The notes under the pieces were generated by a model that was not told the origin of the DNA, did no database searches, and was given only the letters and a program-made list of their open reading frames with translations. From Micromonospora tulbaghiae (GTDB taxonomy: Bacteria; Actinomycetota; Actinomycetes; Mycobacteriales; Micromonosporaceae), in the NCBI RefSeq assembly GCF_900091605.1, contig NZ_FMCQ01000001.1:310001-374000 (forward strand): a stretch of DNA of 64,000 nucleotides, in the 5' to 3' direction. Below, one piece after another: positions 25,641-35,824 of the stretch; positions within the stretch are counted from its first letter, which is position 1; each line of letters starts with the position of its first letter. Made by a program: the position numbers and the translations under genes.

Positions 25641-27503
25641 ATGGCACGTGCGGTCGGCATCGACCTCGGCACGACGAACTCCTGCGTCAGCGTTCTCGAG
25701 GGCGGTGAGCCCACCGTCATCGCCAACGCCGAGGGCTCGCGTACGACTCCCTCGATCGTCGCGTTCGCCCGCAACGGCGAGGTGCTCGTCGGTGAGGTCG
25801 CCAAGCGCCAGGCGGTGACCAACCCCGACCGGACCATCCGGTCGGTCAAGCGTGAGATCGGCACCAACTGGACCGTCGACATCGACGGCAAGAAGTACAC
25901 CCCGCAGGAGATCTCGGCGCGCACGCTGATGAAGCTCAAGCGGGACGCCGAGGCGTACCTGGGCGAGCAGATCACCGACGCGGTGATCACCGTCCCGGCC
26001 TACTTCAACGACGGGCAGCGCCAGGCCACCAAGGAGGCCGGTGAGATCGCCGGCTTCAACGTGCTGCGGATCGTGAACGAGCCGACCGCGGCGGCCCTGG
26101 CGTACGGCCTGGACAAGGGCTCCAAGGAGCAGACCGTCCTGGTCTTCGACCTCGGTGGCGGCACCTTCGACGTGTCGCTGCTGGAGCTGGCCGAGGGCGT
26201 GGTGGAGGTCAAGTCCACCAGCGGTGACAACCAGCTCGGTGGTGACGACTGGGACCAGCGCATCATCGACCACCTGGTGAAGACGTTCCGCGGCGAGCAC
26301 GGCATCGACCTCTCGCAGGACAAGATGGCCATGCAGCGGCTCAAGGAGGCGGCCGAGAAGGCCAAGATCGAGCTGTCCGCCGCCACCACCAGCAACATCA
26401 ACCTGCCGTACATCACCGCCGGTTCGGCCGGCCCGCTGCACCTCGACGTGACGCTCAGCCGCGCCGAGTTCCAGCGCATGACGCAGGACCTGCTGGACCG
26501 CTGCAAGGGCCCGTTCGAGCAGGCCGTGAAGGACGCCGGCATCAAGATTTCCGACGTCGACCACGTCATCCTGGTCGGCGGCTCGACCCGTATGCCGGCC
26601 GTGACCGACCTGGTCAAGCAGCTCACCGGCCGCGACCCGAACAAGGGCGTCAACCCGGACGAGGTCGTCGCCGTCGGCGCCGCCCTCCAGGCCGGTGTGC
26701 TCAAGGGCGAGGTCAAGGACGTCCTGCTGCTCGACGTGACCCCGCTGAGCCTGGGCATCGAGACCAAGGGCGGCATCTTCACCAAGCTCATCGAGCGCAA
26801 CACCACCATCCCGACCAAGCGCTCCGAGGTGTTCACCACCGCTGACGACAACCAGCCGTCGGTGCTGATCCAGGTGTTCCAGGGCGAGCGGGACATCGCC
26901 GCCTACAACAAGAAGCTCGGCACCTTCGAGCTGACCGGTCTCCCGCCGGCCCCGCGCGGCGTGCCGCAGATCGAGGTCACGTTCGACATCGACGCCAACG
27001 GCATCGTGAACGTGCACGCCAAGGACCTGGGCACCGGCAAGGAGCAGAAGATGACGATCACCGGCGGCTCCTCGCTGCCGAAGGACGACATCGAGCGGAT
27101 GCGCCGGGACGCCGAGGAGCACGCCGACGAGGACAAGCGTCGCCGTGAGGAGGCCGAGACCCGCAACGTGGCCGAGGCGCTCCAGTGGCAGACCGAGAAG
27201 TTCCTCGCCGAGAGCGGCGACAAGCTGCCCGGCGAGAACCGTGACCAGCTCAACGAGGCGCTCGGCGAGCTGCGCAGCGCCCTCGGCGGGCAGGACATCG
27301 AGAAGATCAAGTCCGCCCACGAGAAGCTGGCGCAGGTATCCCAGCAGGCGGGCTCGCTGCTCTACGCCCAGCAGCAGGAGGGCGAGCAGACCGCCCCGGG
27401 CGCGGCCGGGCCGGGTGCCGGCGCGGGTGCGGCCGGTGGCCCGAAGGCCGGTGGCGACGACGACGTGGTCGACGCGGAGATCGTGGACGAGGACAAGAAG
27501 TGA
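25641..27503 (+). CDS. dnaK: Chaperone DnaK (Hsp70)
   Basis: The protein has 620 residues. It starts [20 protein letters not shown], with later motifs [26 protein letters not shown] and the linker [15 protein letters not shown]. The nucleotide-binding domain covers residues 1 to about 360. The substrate domain and lid follow, and the tail is [20 protein letters not shown] precedes the ATG. It is the first gene of dnaK-grpE-dnaJ-hspR and acts with GrpE and DnaJ in ATP-driven folding. It is also the co-repressor of HspR in the Streptomyces model. The HAIR site upstream indicates heat control. Confidence 0.99.
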   Translation: MARAVGIDLGTTNSCVSVLEGGEPTVIANAEGSRTTPSIVAFARNGEVLVGEVAKRQAVTNPDRTIRSVKREIGTNWTVDIDGKKYTPQEISARTLMKLKRDAEAYLGEQITDAVITVPAYFNDGQRQATKEAGEIAGFNVLRIVNEPTAAALAYGLDKGSKEQTVLVFDLGGGTFDVSLLELAEGVVEVKSTSGDNQLGGDDWDQRIIDHLVKTFRGEHGIDLSQDKMAMQRLKEAAEKAKIELSAATTSNINLPYITAGSAGPLHLDVTLSRAEFQRMTQDLLDRCKGPFEQAVKDAGIKISDVDHVILVGGSTRMPAVTDLVKQLTGRDPNKGVNPDEVVAVGAALQAGVLKGEVKDVLLLDVTPLSLGIETKGGIFTKLIERNTTIPTKRSEVFTTADDNQPSVLIQVFQGERDIAAYNKKLGTFELTGLPPAPRGVPQIEVTFDIDANGIVNVHAKDLGTGKEQKMTITGGSSLPKDDIERMRRDAEEHADEDKRRREEAETRNVAEALQWQTEKFLAESGDKLPGENRDQLNEALGELRSALGGQDIEKIKSAHEKLAQVSQQAGSLLYAQQQEGEQTAPGAAGPGAGAGAAGGPKAGGDDDVVDAEIVDEDKK

Positions 27504-27551
27504 CATCCGGTCCCGGACACGATTCGCACGGCAGAGGGATGAGGTAACCGC

Positions 27552-28289
27552 ATGACGGACAAGCCACGAGCGGCCGACCCGGGTGCCACCGGGTCGGCGC
27601 CGGGCGCCGGCAAGGACACCGGCGACGAACCCCGGGTCGTCATCCGCGACAAGCGCAAGCTCGGCAAGGTGACCGAGCAGCCGGCGAACAACGTCTCGGC
27701 GGCCGACGCGGCCGCCGACGCGCCCGCCGAAGGGCTGGTCGAGGAGGCCGAGGTCGTGGTCGACGAGATCGGCGGCGAGGCCGAGGTCAGCGGTCCGACC
27801 GTGGTCGACTCGCCAGCCGAACCGGACGGCGGGACCGGCACGGACGCGCCGTTCGGCGCCGAGCTGGAGTCGCTCCGCACCGACCTGGAGGAGCGCACCC
27901 GCGACCTCCAGCGGGTGACCGCGGAGTACGCCAACTACCGCAAGCGGGTCGACCGGGACCGCAACCTGGTCCAGGAGCAGGCCACCGGGGCGGTGCTCAC
28001 CGCGCTGCTGCCGATCCTCGACGACCTGGACCGGGCCCGCGAGCACGGCGACCTGGTGGGCCCGTTCGGCAGCGTGGCCGAGCAGCTCACGGGCGCGCTC
28101 GCCAAGTTCGGCCTGACCGCGTTCGGCGAGAAGGGTGACCCGTTCGACCCGACCCGGCACGAGGCGGTGGCGCACCAGACCTCGGCCGACGTGACGGAGC
28201 CGACCTGCGTACAGGTCATGCGGCGCGGTTACCAACTCGGCGAGCGGCTGCTGCGGCCCGCCATGGTCGCGGTCGCGGACCCGGAGTAG
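27552..28289 (+). CDS. grpE: Nucleotide exchange factor GrpE
   Basis: The protein has 245 residues. The first 95 or so are acidic and probably disordered. From about residue 97 a long helix (ESLRTDLEERTRDLQRVTAE) leads to YANYRKRVDRDRN and the beta domain, ending GDPFDPTRHEAVAHQTSADV and RRGYQLGERLLRPAMVAVAD, all GrpE hallmarks. It releases ADP from DnaK. It lies 48 bases after dnaK. Confidence 0.98.
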   Translation: MTDKPRAADPGATGSAPGAGKDTGDEPRVVIRDKRKLGKVTEQPANNVSAADAAADAPAEGLVEEAEVVVDEIGGEAEVSGPTVVDSPAEPDGGTGTDAPFGAELESLRTDLEERTRDLQRVTAEYANYRKRVDRDRNLVQEQATGAVLTALLPILDDLDRAREHGDLVGPFGSVAEQLTGALAKFGLTAFGEKGDPFDPTRHEAVAHQTSADVTEPTCVQVMRRGYQLGERLLRPAMVAVADPE

Positions 28290-28302
28290 TGCCGACCCGC
28301 GA

Positions 28303-28335
28303 CGTCCCGCCCGCCCGCACCGGGCGGGCGGGACG
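28303..28335 (+). other. Intercistronic hairpin between grpE and dnaJ
   Basis: A perfect 15-bp stem (28303-28317 with 28321-28335) closes a 3-base loop and is made almost wholly of G-C pairs. No T-tract follows and the operon continues, so it is more likely an mRNA-processing or attenuating structure than a full terminator. Confidence 0.6.
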
Positions 28336-28368
28336 ACCGGGATTCGACCCGTGGAAGGGGGTGGACCG

Positions 28369-29553
28369 GTGAGTTCCAAGGACTGGATCGAGAAGGACTA
28401 CTACGCCGCGTTGGGCGTGGACAAGTCCGCCTCCTCGGACGAGATCAAGAAGGCGTACCGCAAGTTGGCCCGGGAGTCGCACCCGGACCACAACCCCGGC
28501 GACACCGGCGCGGAGGAGCGGTTCAAGACCGTCTCCGAGGCGTACGCGGTCCTCGGTGACGAGAAGAAGCGCCGCGAGTACGACGAGATGCGCTCGCTGT
28601 TCGGTTCCGGCGCCTTCCGGCGTGGCGCGCGCGGCGCGGGGCAACCGGGCGGCATGCCGTTCGACGTCTCCGACCTGTTCGGCGGCGGCGCCGGCGGTGG
28701 CGACAACCGGTTCAGCGGCGGCGGTTTCACCGACCTGTTCAGCTCGATCTTCTCCGGCGGCGGTGCCGGCGGCCCGGCGCGTCCGCGCGGTCCGGCCCGC
28801 GGCCGGGACGTCGAGACCGAGGTGGCGCTCGACTTCGAAGACGCGGTACGCGGCGTCACGCTGCCGCTGACGCTGCGCGCCCCCGGGGTCTGCGACACCT
28901 GCCACGGCAACGGCGCGAAGCCCGGCACCCAGCCGGTGGCCTGCCCGGTCTGCCACGGCGCCGGGGTGACCACCCGCAACCAGGGGTCGTTCAGTTTCTC
29001 CGAGCCGTGCCGCAACTGCCAGGGCGTCGGCACGATCGTCGAGGAGAAGTGCCCGGAGTGCCACGGCACCGGCGGGGTCACCAAGACCCGCACGCTGAAC
29101 GTGCGCTTCCCGGCCGGTGTGGCCGACGGGCAGCGGATCCGCCTGGCCGGCCGAGGCGAGCCCGGCGAACGGGGCGGTCCGGCGGGCGACCTGTTCGTAC
29201 AGGTGAAGGTCCGCCCGGACGAGCTGTTCGGGCGTACCGGGGACGACCTGACCCTGAACGTCCCGATCACGTACGCCGAGGCGGTTCTCGGCACGGACCT
29301 GCGCGTACCGACCCTGGACGGGACGGTGACCCTGCGGGTGCCACCGGGTACGCCCAGCGGGCGGGTGCTGCGCGCCCGCGGCAAGGGCGTCGTACGCAAG
29401 GACGGCCGCGCCGGTGACCTGCTGGTCACGCTCGACGTGGTGGTCCCGGCGAAGGTGTCGGACGAGGCGCGGGCGGCGCTGGAGACCTTCGCGGCGCAGA
29501 CCCCGCCCGCCGCGCGGGAACATCTCGACGCGCGGGTACGTCGATTCAGTTGA
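28369..29553 (+). CDS. dnaJ: Chaperone DnaJ (Hsp40)
   Basis: The protein has 394 residues from GTG 28369, with AAGGGGGTGG just upstream. It has a J-domain with HPD (SHPDHNP), a Gly/Phe-rich region at residues about 75-145, four CxxCxGxG zinc repeats (CDTCHGNG, CPVCHGAG, CRNCQGVG, CPECHGTG) and two C-terminal substrate domains. It stimulates the DnaK ATPase and delivers substrates. The N-terminus SSKDWIEKDYYAALGVDKSA is the DnaJ1 type found in hspR operons. Confidence 0.98.
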   Translation: MSSKDWIEKDYYAALGVDKSASSDEIKKAYRKLARESHPDHNPGDTGAEERFKTVSEAYAVLGDEKKRREYDEMRSLFGSGAFRRGARGAGQPGGMPFDVSDLFGGGAGGGDNRFSGGGFTDLFSSIFSGGGAGGPARPRGPARGRDVETEVALDFEDAVRGVTLPLTLRAPGVCDTCHGNGAKPGTQPVACPVCHGAGVTTRNQGSFSFSEPCRNCQGVGTIVEEKCPECHGTGGVTKTRTLNVRFPAGVADGQRIRLAGRGEPGERGGPAGDLFVQVKVRPDELFGRTGDDLTLNVPITYAEAVLGTDLRVPTLDGTVTLRVPPGTPSGRVLRARGKGVVRKDGRAGDLLVTLDVVVPAKVSDEARAALETFAAQTPPAAREHLDARVRRFS

Positions 29554-29577
29554 GGTCGGCAGCGGAGGTGAGCGGGC

Positions 29578-30018
29578 ATGTCGGAGGAGTACGTCGGCTC
29601 GGGTGACCCGGCCTACGAGGCCAAGGTCTTGATGATCTCGGTGGCCGCGCGGATGGCGGGGATGCACCCCCAGACGCTGCGCCAGTACGACCGGCTGGGC
29701 CTGGTGCAGGCCGGCCGGGCGTCCGGTGGCGGTCGCCGGTACAGCGTCCGGGACGTGGTGCTGCTCCGCGAGGTGCAGCGGCTCAGCCAGGACGACGGGA
29801 TCAACCTGGCCGGGGTCAAGCGGATCATCGCGCTGGAGCGGCTGCTCGAAGAGGCGCAGCAGCGGGTGGCCCGGCTGGAGGCGGAACTCGACGCCGCGTA
29901 CCGGCGGATCGCCGAGCTGGAGTCGCTCGGCGGCTTCCCCCGCGGCGACCTCGTGCCCACCAACCGCACGTCCACCGCGCTCGTCGTCTGGCGTCCGCGC
30001 CGCGCTCCCGACCGCTGA
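29578..30018 (+). CDS. hspR: Heat-shock repressor HspR (MerR family)
   Basis: The protein has 146 residues. MerR-type helix-turn-helix: SVAARMAGMHPQTLRQYDRL, GRRYSVRDVVLLREVQRLSQ and DDGINLAGVKRIIALE. A coiled coil (RLEAELDAAYRRIAELE) follows, and the tail TALVVWRP is characteristic of HspR. HspR binds HAIR elements with DnaK as co-repressor. Targets visible here are dnaK (25541) and clpB (32897). GGAGGTG precedes the ATG. Confidence 0.96.
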   Translation: MSEEYVGSGDPAYEAKVLMISVAARMAGMHPQTLRQYDRLGLVQAGRASGGGRRYSVRDVVLLREVQRLSQDDGINLAGVKRIIALERLLEEAQQRVARLEAELDAAYRRIAELESLGGFPRGDLVPTNRTSTALVVWRPRRAPDR

Positions 30019-30029
30019 CCTCGTACCGG

Positions 30030-30070
30030 AAGGCCGGCGCGCCCCGCTCCCCCGGGGCCGCGCCGGCCTT
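30030..30070 (+). terminator. Hairpin terminator of the dnaK operon
   Basis: A 12-bp stem (30030-30041 with 30059-30070) with an inner GC-rich loop lies 12 bases after the hspR stop. Confidence 0.7.
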
Positions 30071-30195
30071 CGTCGTTCCCCGGGCGGTTCGCGGGCCGGG
30101 TCAGGGGAAAGCGGGCGTACGGCAGGGCGGGGTCAACTACGCTTTTCGCAGGGGGCAAATGCCTCAAAGCGGATTCCGGGCTGGCGGGGGGAGTC

Positions 30196-30402
30196 ATGAC
30201 GGAACCGGCGAAGAAGGTGGCCGAGCGCGCGGAGGAACGGCTGGAGAAGGTGGCCGAGAACGTCCGCGAGCGGTTCGACCGGGTCACCGAGGGACGCTTC
30301 AGCGACAAGGTCAAGGAAGGGCGCTTCGCCGACCAGACGGACCACGGCGTGGACCGGGCACGGGACGACGAGCGGCGCAAGAAGCAGGGCGGGTCGACCT
30401 GA
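30196..30402 (+). CDS. MT0933-like antitoxin-family small protein
   Basis: The protein has 68 residues, highly charged and helical. The C-terminal half (DKVKEGRFADQTDHGVDRAR) fits the SDKIDKGVDKA-type core of the MT0933/Rv0909 antitoxin family. GGCGGGGGGAG lies upstream of the ATG. No toxin gene is adjacent: the neighbours are hspR and a convergent unknown gene. It may be an orphan antitoxin or a stress protein only named by family. Assignment rests on the short conserved core. Confidence 0.55.
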   Translation: MTEPAKKVAERAEERLEKVAENVRERFDRVTEGRFSDKVKEGRFADQTDHGVDRARDDERRKKQGGST

Positions 30403-30417
30403 CGATCCGCTGACGTG

Positions 30418-30448
30418 CGGGCCGGGATCCACGGGGGATCCCGGCCCG
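30418..30448. terminator. Bidirectional hairpin between convergent genes
   Basis: A perfect 13-bp stem (30418-30430 with 30436-30448) closes a 5-base loop between the small antitoxin-like gene and the minus-strand gene ending at 30463. Confidence 0.7.
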
Positions 30449-30462
30449 TTCGCCGTTGGCCG

Positions 30463-30891
30463 TCAGAGGCGGCGGTTCTCGCGGACCAGGCCGCCCTCGC
30501 ACCAGTCTCGGTAGACGAAGAGATCCGGCCGGGCGAGCAGCACCCGGCTGTTGTGCGCCCAGTTCCGCATCAGGTCGTCGCCGGACTTCTCGGCCTGCTC
30601 GACCAGCTTGCGGAACCGGCGCTTGGGGTGGGCGCGGAAGTTCGTCCGGATGCCGTCGGCGGCGTAGATGTAGAGGCAGTGCAGCGTGAACCGCCGCGCC
30701 GGGCAGCCCTGGTCCATCGCCAGGTCGAACAGCGTCTGCACCAGATGGTCACCGGCGACCAGCAGGTCCCAGTCGGGCGGCATCGAGGTCAGCGGCACCG
30801 AATCCGGTTGATAGGCCCACGCCCGGAGTTCGGCGGGCGAGGGATCGACCGGGTTGGCGAAGCCGTGGAACGTCTCTTCCTGCACGCTCAC
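30463..30891 (-). CDS. Conserved protein of unknown function, 142 residues
   Basis: Start is GTG 30891, preceded by GGAAGG. It is soluble with no membrane segment. Tryptophan- and arginine-rich segments include AELRAWAYQPDSVPLTSMP, DWDLLVAGDHLVQTLFDLA, HCLYIYAADGIRTNF and LMRNWAHNSRVLLARPDLF. I recall similar actinobacterial proteins without known function. HPKRRFRKLVEQAEKSGD is strongly basic, so nucleic-acid contact is possible but unproven. Confidence 0.6.
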   Translation of the reverse strand: MSVQEETFHGFANPVDPSPAELRAWAYQPDSVPLTSMPPDWDLLVAGDHLVQTLFDLAMDQGCPARRFTLHCLYIYAADGIRTNFRAHPKRRFRKLVEQAEKSGDDLMRNWAHNSRVLLARPDLFVYRDWCEGGLVRENRRL

Positions 30892-31013
30892 CGGCCGACC
30901 TTCCGCTTGCGCTGGCGGGGGCGCAGGCCACCCGCGGACCCTGGCTGCTGGGCCGAAACGTTAACGCGGTTGGACGGAGCAGTGGTAGACCTTCCCGGGA
31001 TCAATTTGACAAC

Positions 31014-31051
31014 GCCGGGCCGGATCTGCCCCACGGCTGATCCGGCCCGGC
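31014..31051 (-). terminator. Hairpin terminator of the antiporter operon
   Basis: A 13-bp perfect stem (31014-31026 with 31039-31051) closes a 12-base loop and is followed on the minus strand by GTTGTCAAATT. It begins 5 bases after the antiporter stop. Confidence 0.7.
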
Positions 31052-31056
31052 CCGGG

Positions 31057-32274
31057 TCAGTCGGCGGAGCCCAGGGGCAGCGGTGCGGGCGGCCGTGCGG
31101 CGGCGGCGCGGCTGCGCAGCCACTGCTTGAACCACGGGCTGTCCGGCAGGCGGGCGAGCAGCGGCCCGGTCACCACCGTGATCAACACGTACGCGGTGGC
31201 GAGCGCGGCGAGCTTCGGCTCCACCGGGTAGATGGCCGCGACGGCCAGCCCGGCGATGACGATGGAGAACTCGCCGCGCGGGGTCAGCGCCAGGCCGGCC
31301 CGCCAGCGGCCGGGCTCGGCGATCCCGGCCCGGCGGGCGGCCAGGTAGCCGGTGGCCACCTTCGTCGCCATGGTCACCACTGCGAGCAGCAGCGCGGGCA
31401 GCAGTACCGGCGGCATGTCCAGCGGGTTGGTCACCAGCCCGAAGAACACGAAGAAGACCGCGGCGAACAGGTCACGCAGCGGGGAGAGCAACTCGGTGGC
31501 GTGGTGCGCCACCGGCCCGGACAGCGCGATGCCGACCAGGAACGCGCCGACGGCCGCCGACACCTGGAGCTTGGCCGCGACACCGGCGACCAGCAGGGTC
31601 AGGCCGAGGACCCCGAGCAGCAGCGCCTCCGGATCCTTGGCGGAGAGCGCGGCGGAGATCAGGTGGCCGTACCGGATGGCCACGGCCAGCACGACGACCA
31701 CGGTGAACACCGCGACGGCGAGTGCGATGCCGCCCTTGACCAGGCCGACCCCGGCGAGCAGCGCGGTGACCAGCGGCAGGTAGAGGGCCATCGCCAGGTC
31801 CTCGATGACCAGGACGGAGAGGATCACCGGGGTCTCCCGGTTACCGACCCGGCCCAGGTCGCCGAGCACCTTGGCGATCACGCCGGACGACGACACCCAG
31901 GTCACGCCCGCGAGCACCACCGCCGCCACCCAGCCCCAGCCGAGCAGGAGCGCGAAGGCGAAGCCGGGCAGCGCGTTGAACACCGCGTCGATCACGCCGG
32001 CCGGCGCCGCGGACCGGAGGTTGCCCACCAGTTCGTTCGCGCTGTACTCCAGGCCGAGCATGACAAGCAGCAGGATCACGCCGATCTCGGCGCCGACGGC
32101 GAAGAACTCCTCGCTGGCGTTGAGCGGCAGCAGACCACCGTGCCCGAACGCCAGGCCGGCGAGCAGGTACAGGGGGATGGGCGACACGCCGAAGCGACGG
32201 CTCAGCCGGCCGAGCAGGCCGAGCAGAAGCAGCAGCGCACCGACCTCGATGAGCAGGATTGTGGTTTCGTGCAT
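31057..32274 (-). CDS. CPA2-type cation:proton antiporter, KhtU-like
   Basis: The protein has 405 residues and about 12 membrane helices. Monovalent cation/proton antiporter-2 family features: LYLLAGLAFGHGG, GVILLLVMLGLEYSANEL, SSSGVIAKVL, SVLVIEDLAMALYLPL and LTPRGEFSIVIAGL. The ED and PRGEF motifs are typical ion-path residues of K+ efflux antiporters. It follows a KhtT-like TrkA-C protein by 5 bases, the same pairing as Bacillus KhtTU, so K+/H+ exchange gated by the soluble subunit is the likely role. Confidence 0.88.
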   Translation of the reverse strand: MHETTILLIEVGALLLLLGLLGRLSRRFGVSPIPLYLLAGLAFGHGGLLPLNASEEFFAVGAEIGVILLLVMLGLEYSANELVGNLRSAAPAGVIDAVFNALPGFAFALLLGWGWVAAVVLAGVTWVSSSGVIAKVLGDLGRVGNRETPVILSVLVIEDLAMALYLPLVTALLAGVGLVKGGIALAVAVFTVVVVLAVAIRYGHLISAALSAKDPEALLLGVLGLTLLVAGVAAKLQVSAAVGAFLVGIALSGPVAHHATELLSPLRDLFAAVFFVFFGLVTNPLDMPPVLLPALLLAVVTMATKVATGYLAARRAGIAEPGRWRAGLALTPRGEFSIVIAGLAVAAIYPVEPKLAALATAYVLITVVTGPLLARLPDSPWFKQWLRSRAAAARPPAPLPLGSAD

Positions 32275-32279
32275 ACGTG

Positions 32280-32780
32280 TCAGCCGTCCGGATCGGTCTC
32301 GGCGAGGATCGCGGTCACGCCGTCGAGCCCCTGCCGGGTACCGACCACGACGACCACATCGCCGGCCTCGAACCGGAAGGTGGGATCGGGCGAGACGTTC
32401 ACGGCGCCCTGACGCAGCACGGCCACGATGGACGCGCTGGTCCGGGTGCGCGCCTTGGTGTCCGCGAGCCGCTTGCCGACGTACTTCGACCCCGCCGGGA
32501 TGGCGATCTGCTCGGTCAGCAGCCCGGCGGCCTGCTCGCGCAGCCCGGAGAGCTGACCCAGCATCAGCGACGCGCCGAGGATGTCGGCGAGCGCCTCCGC
32601 CTCGTCGTCGGTCAGAGGTATGTCGTGTTGGCAGGAGTCGGGATCGTCCGGGTCGTAGAGGACCAGGTCGCGACGGCCATTTCGGTGGGAGACCACGCCG
32701 AGCCGGCGGCCGGACTCCGTCATCAGATCATGACGTACGCCGATCCCGGGCAGGGCGGTCTGTTCGACACGTACTCGCAC
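32280..32780 (-). CDS. KhtT-like TrkA-C-domain regulatory subunit
   Basis: The protein has 166 residues from GTG 32780. A GTG at 32807 would add 9 residues; I prefer 32780 because the family begins around RVEQTALPGIGVRHDL. The N-terminal domain is about 70 residues, and the C-terminal TrkA-C domain reads AIPAGSKYVGKRLADTKART and FEAGDVVVVVGTRQGL. In KhtT this domain binds cyclic di-AMP or senses pH to control the antiporter. It is operonic with the antiporter gene and divergent from clpB. Confidence 0.85.
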   Translation of the reverse strand: MRVRVEQTALPGIGVRHDLMTESGRRLGVVSHRNGRRDLVLYDPDDPDSCQHDIPLTDDEAEALADILGASLMLGQLSGLREQAAGLLTEQIAIPAGSKYVGKRLADTKARTRTSASIVAVLRQGAVNVSPDPTFRFEAGDVVVVVGTRQGLDGVTAILAETDPDG

Positions 32781-32896
32781 GCGGGTGAGGCTACCGCTGC
32801 CGCGCACCTGTTGCGTGCGGGGTGGATCGGTCGCCCGACCGGACCTCCGGCTCCCCGGCCGGACCGGATGAGGGTGACTCAGGTCACAGGGGTGGA

Positions 32897-32917
32897 GTTG
32901 AGCGGAATAGACTCAAC
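32897..32917. promoter_or_regulatory. HAIR element (HspR operator) upstream of clpB
   Basis: GTTGAGC-N7-ACTCAAC matches CTTGAGT-N7-ACTCAAG at 5 of 7 and 6 of 7 bases. It lies 46 bases before the clpB ATG, in the region shared with the divergent khtT-like gene. Confidence 0.85.
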
Positions 32918-32962
32918 TCTGGTTGTGTCATGTCCAGTGGACACGCCGATCCGGGGGAGCCC

Positions 32963-35554
<2,592 letters not shown>

Positions 35555-35568
35555 CCCACCCACCCTTA

Positions 35569-35599
35569 CGAAGGCCCGGCCCTCAAGGCCGGGCCTTCG
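35569..35599 (+). terminator. Hairpin terminator of clpB
   Basis: A perfect 13-bp stem (35569-35581 with 35587-35599) closes a 5-base loop, 14 bases after the clpB stop codon. Confidence 0.75.
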
Positions 35600-35679
35600 C
35601 CGTCCGGTGAGACGGACAGCGCTGCGGGCATCAGCCGAATATCCTGCCCGGAACGTCAATCGAAAGTTAGGAGCCGCAG

Positions 35680-35736
35680 ATGCGCCTCGGCCTGCTGACG
35701 GTCCCCGCTTCGCCGCGAGAGCACGCCGCTAACTGA
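35680..35736 (+). CDS. Leader peptide of the MFS exporter gene
   Basis: An 18-codon frame encodes MRLGLLTVPASPREHAAN and is preceded by TAGGAGCCGCAG, a good ribosome-binding site. It ends 88 bases before the exporter start. The 3' half of the frame (35706-35724) can pair with 35763-35782. This arrangement is typical of drug-inducible attenuators, where a ribosome stalled in the leader changes downstream folding. Confidence 0.6.
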   Translation: MRLGLLTVPASPREHAAN

Positions 35737-35824
35737 CGCTTCGCCGCCGGTGCGGCGGCGCGGTGCTCCTCGCCGCGAAGCGGTCCCTCATGACCGTTTC
35801 CCTTCCTGGCTCGAGGAGCTCTTC
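35706..35824 (+). promoter_or_regulatory. Candidate attenuator RNA of the MFS exporter
   Basis: Three structures can form. A long stem pairs 35706-35724 (inside the leader frame) with 35763-35782, with an internal hairpin CGCCGC-CGGT-GCGGCG. GCTCCTCG (35765-35772) is perfectly complementary to CGAGGAGC (35812-35819), the exporter's ribosome-binding site. CGGTC (35781-35785) pairs with GACCG (35792-35796). The first two exclude each other, so leader translation could set access to the exporter start. The direction of control is not settled by sequence. Confidence 0.5.

Noticed and set aside
25620..28379. 919-codon minus-strand frame opposite dnaK and grpE
   Set aside because: Antisense shadow of strongly conserved chaperone genes.
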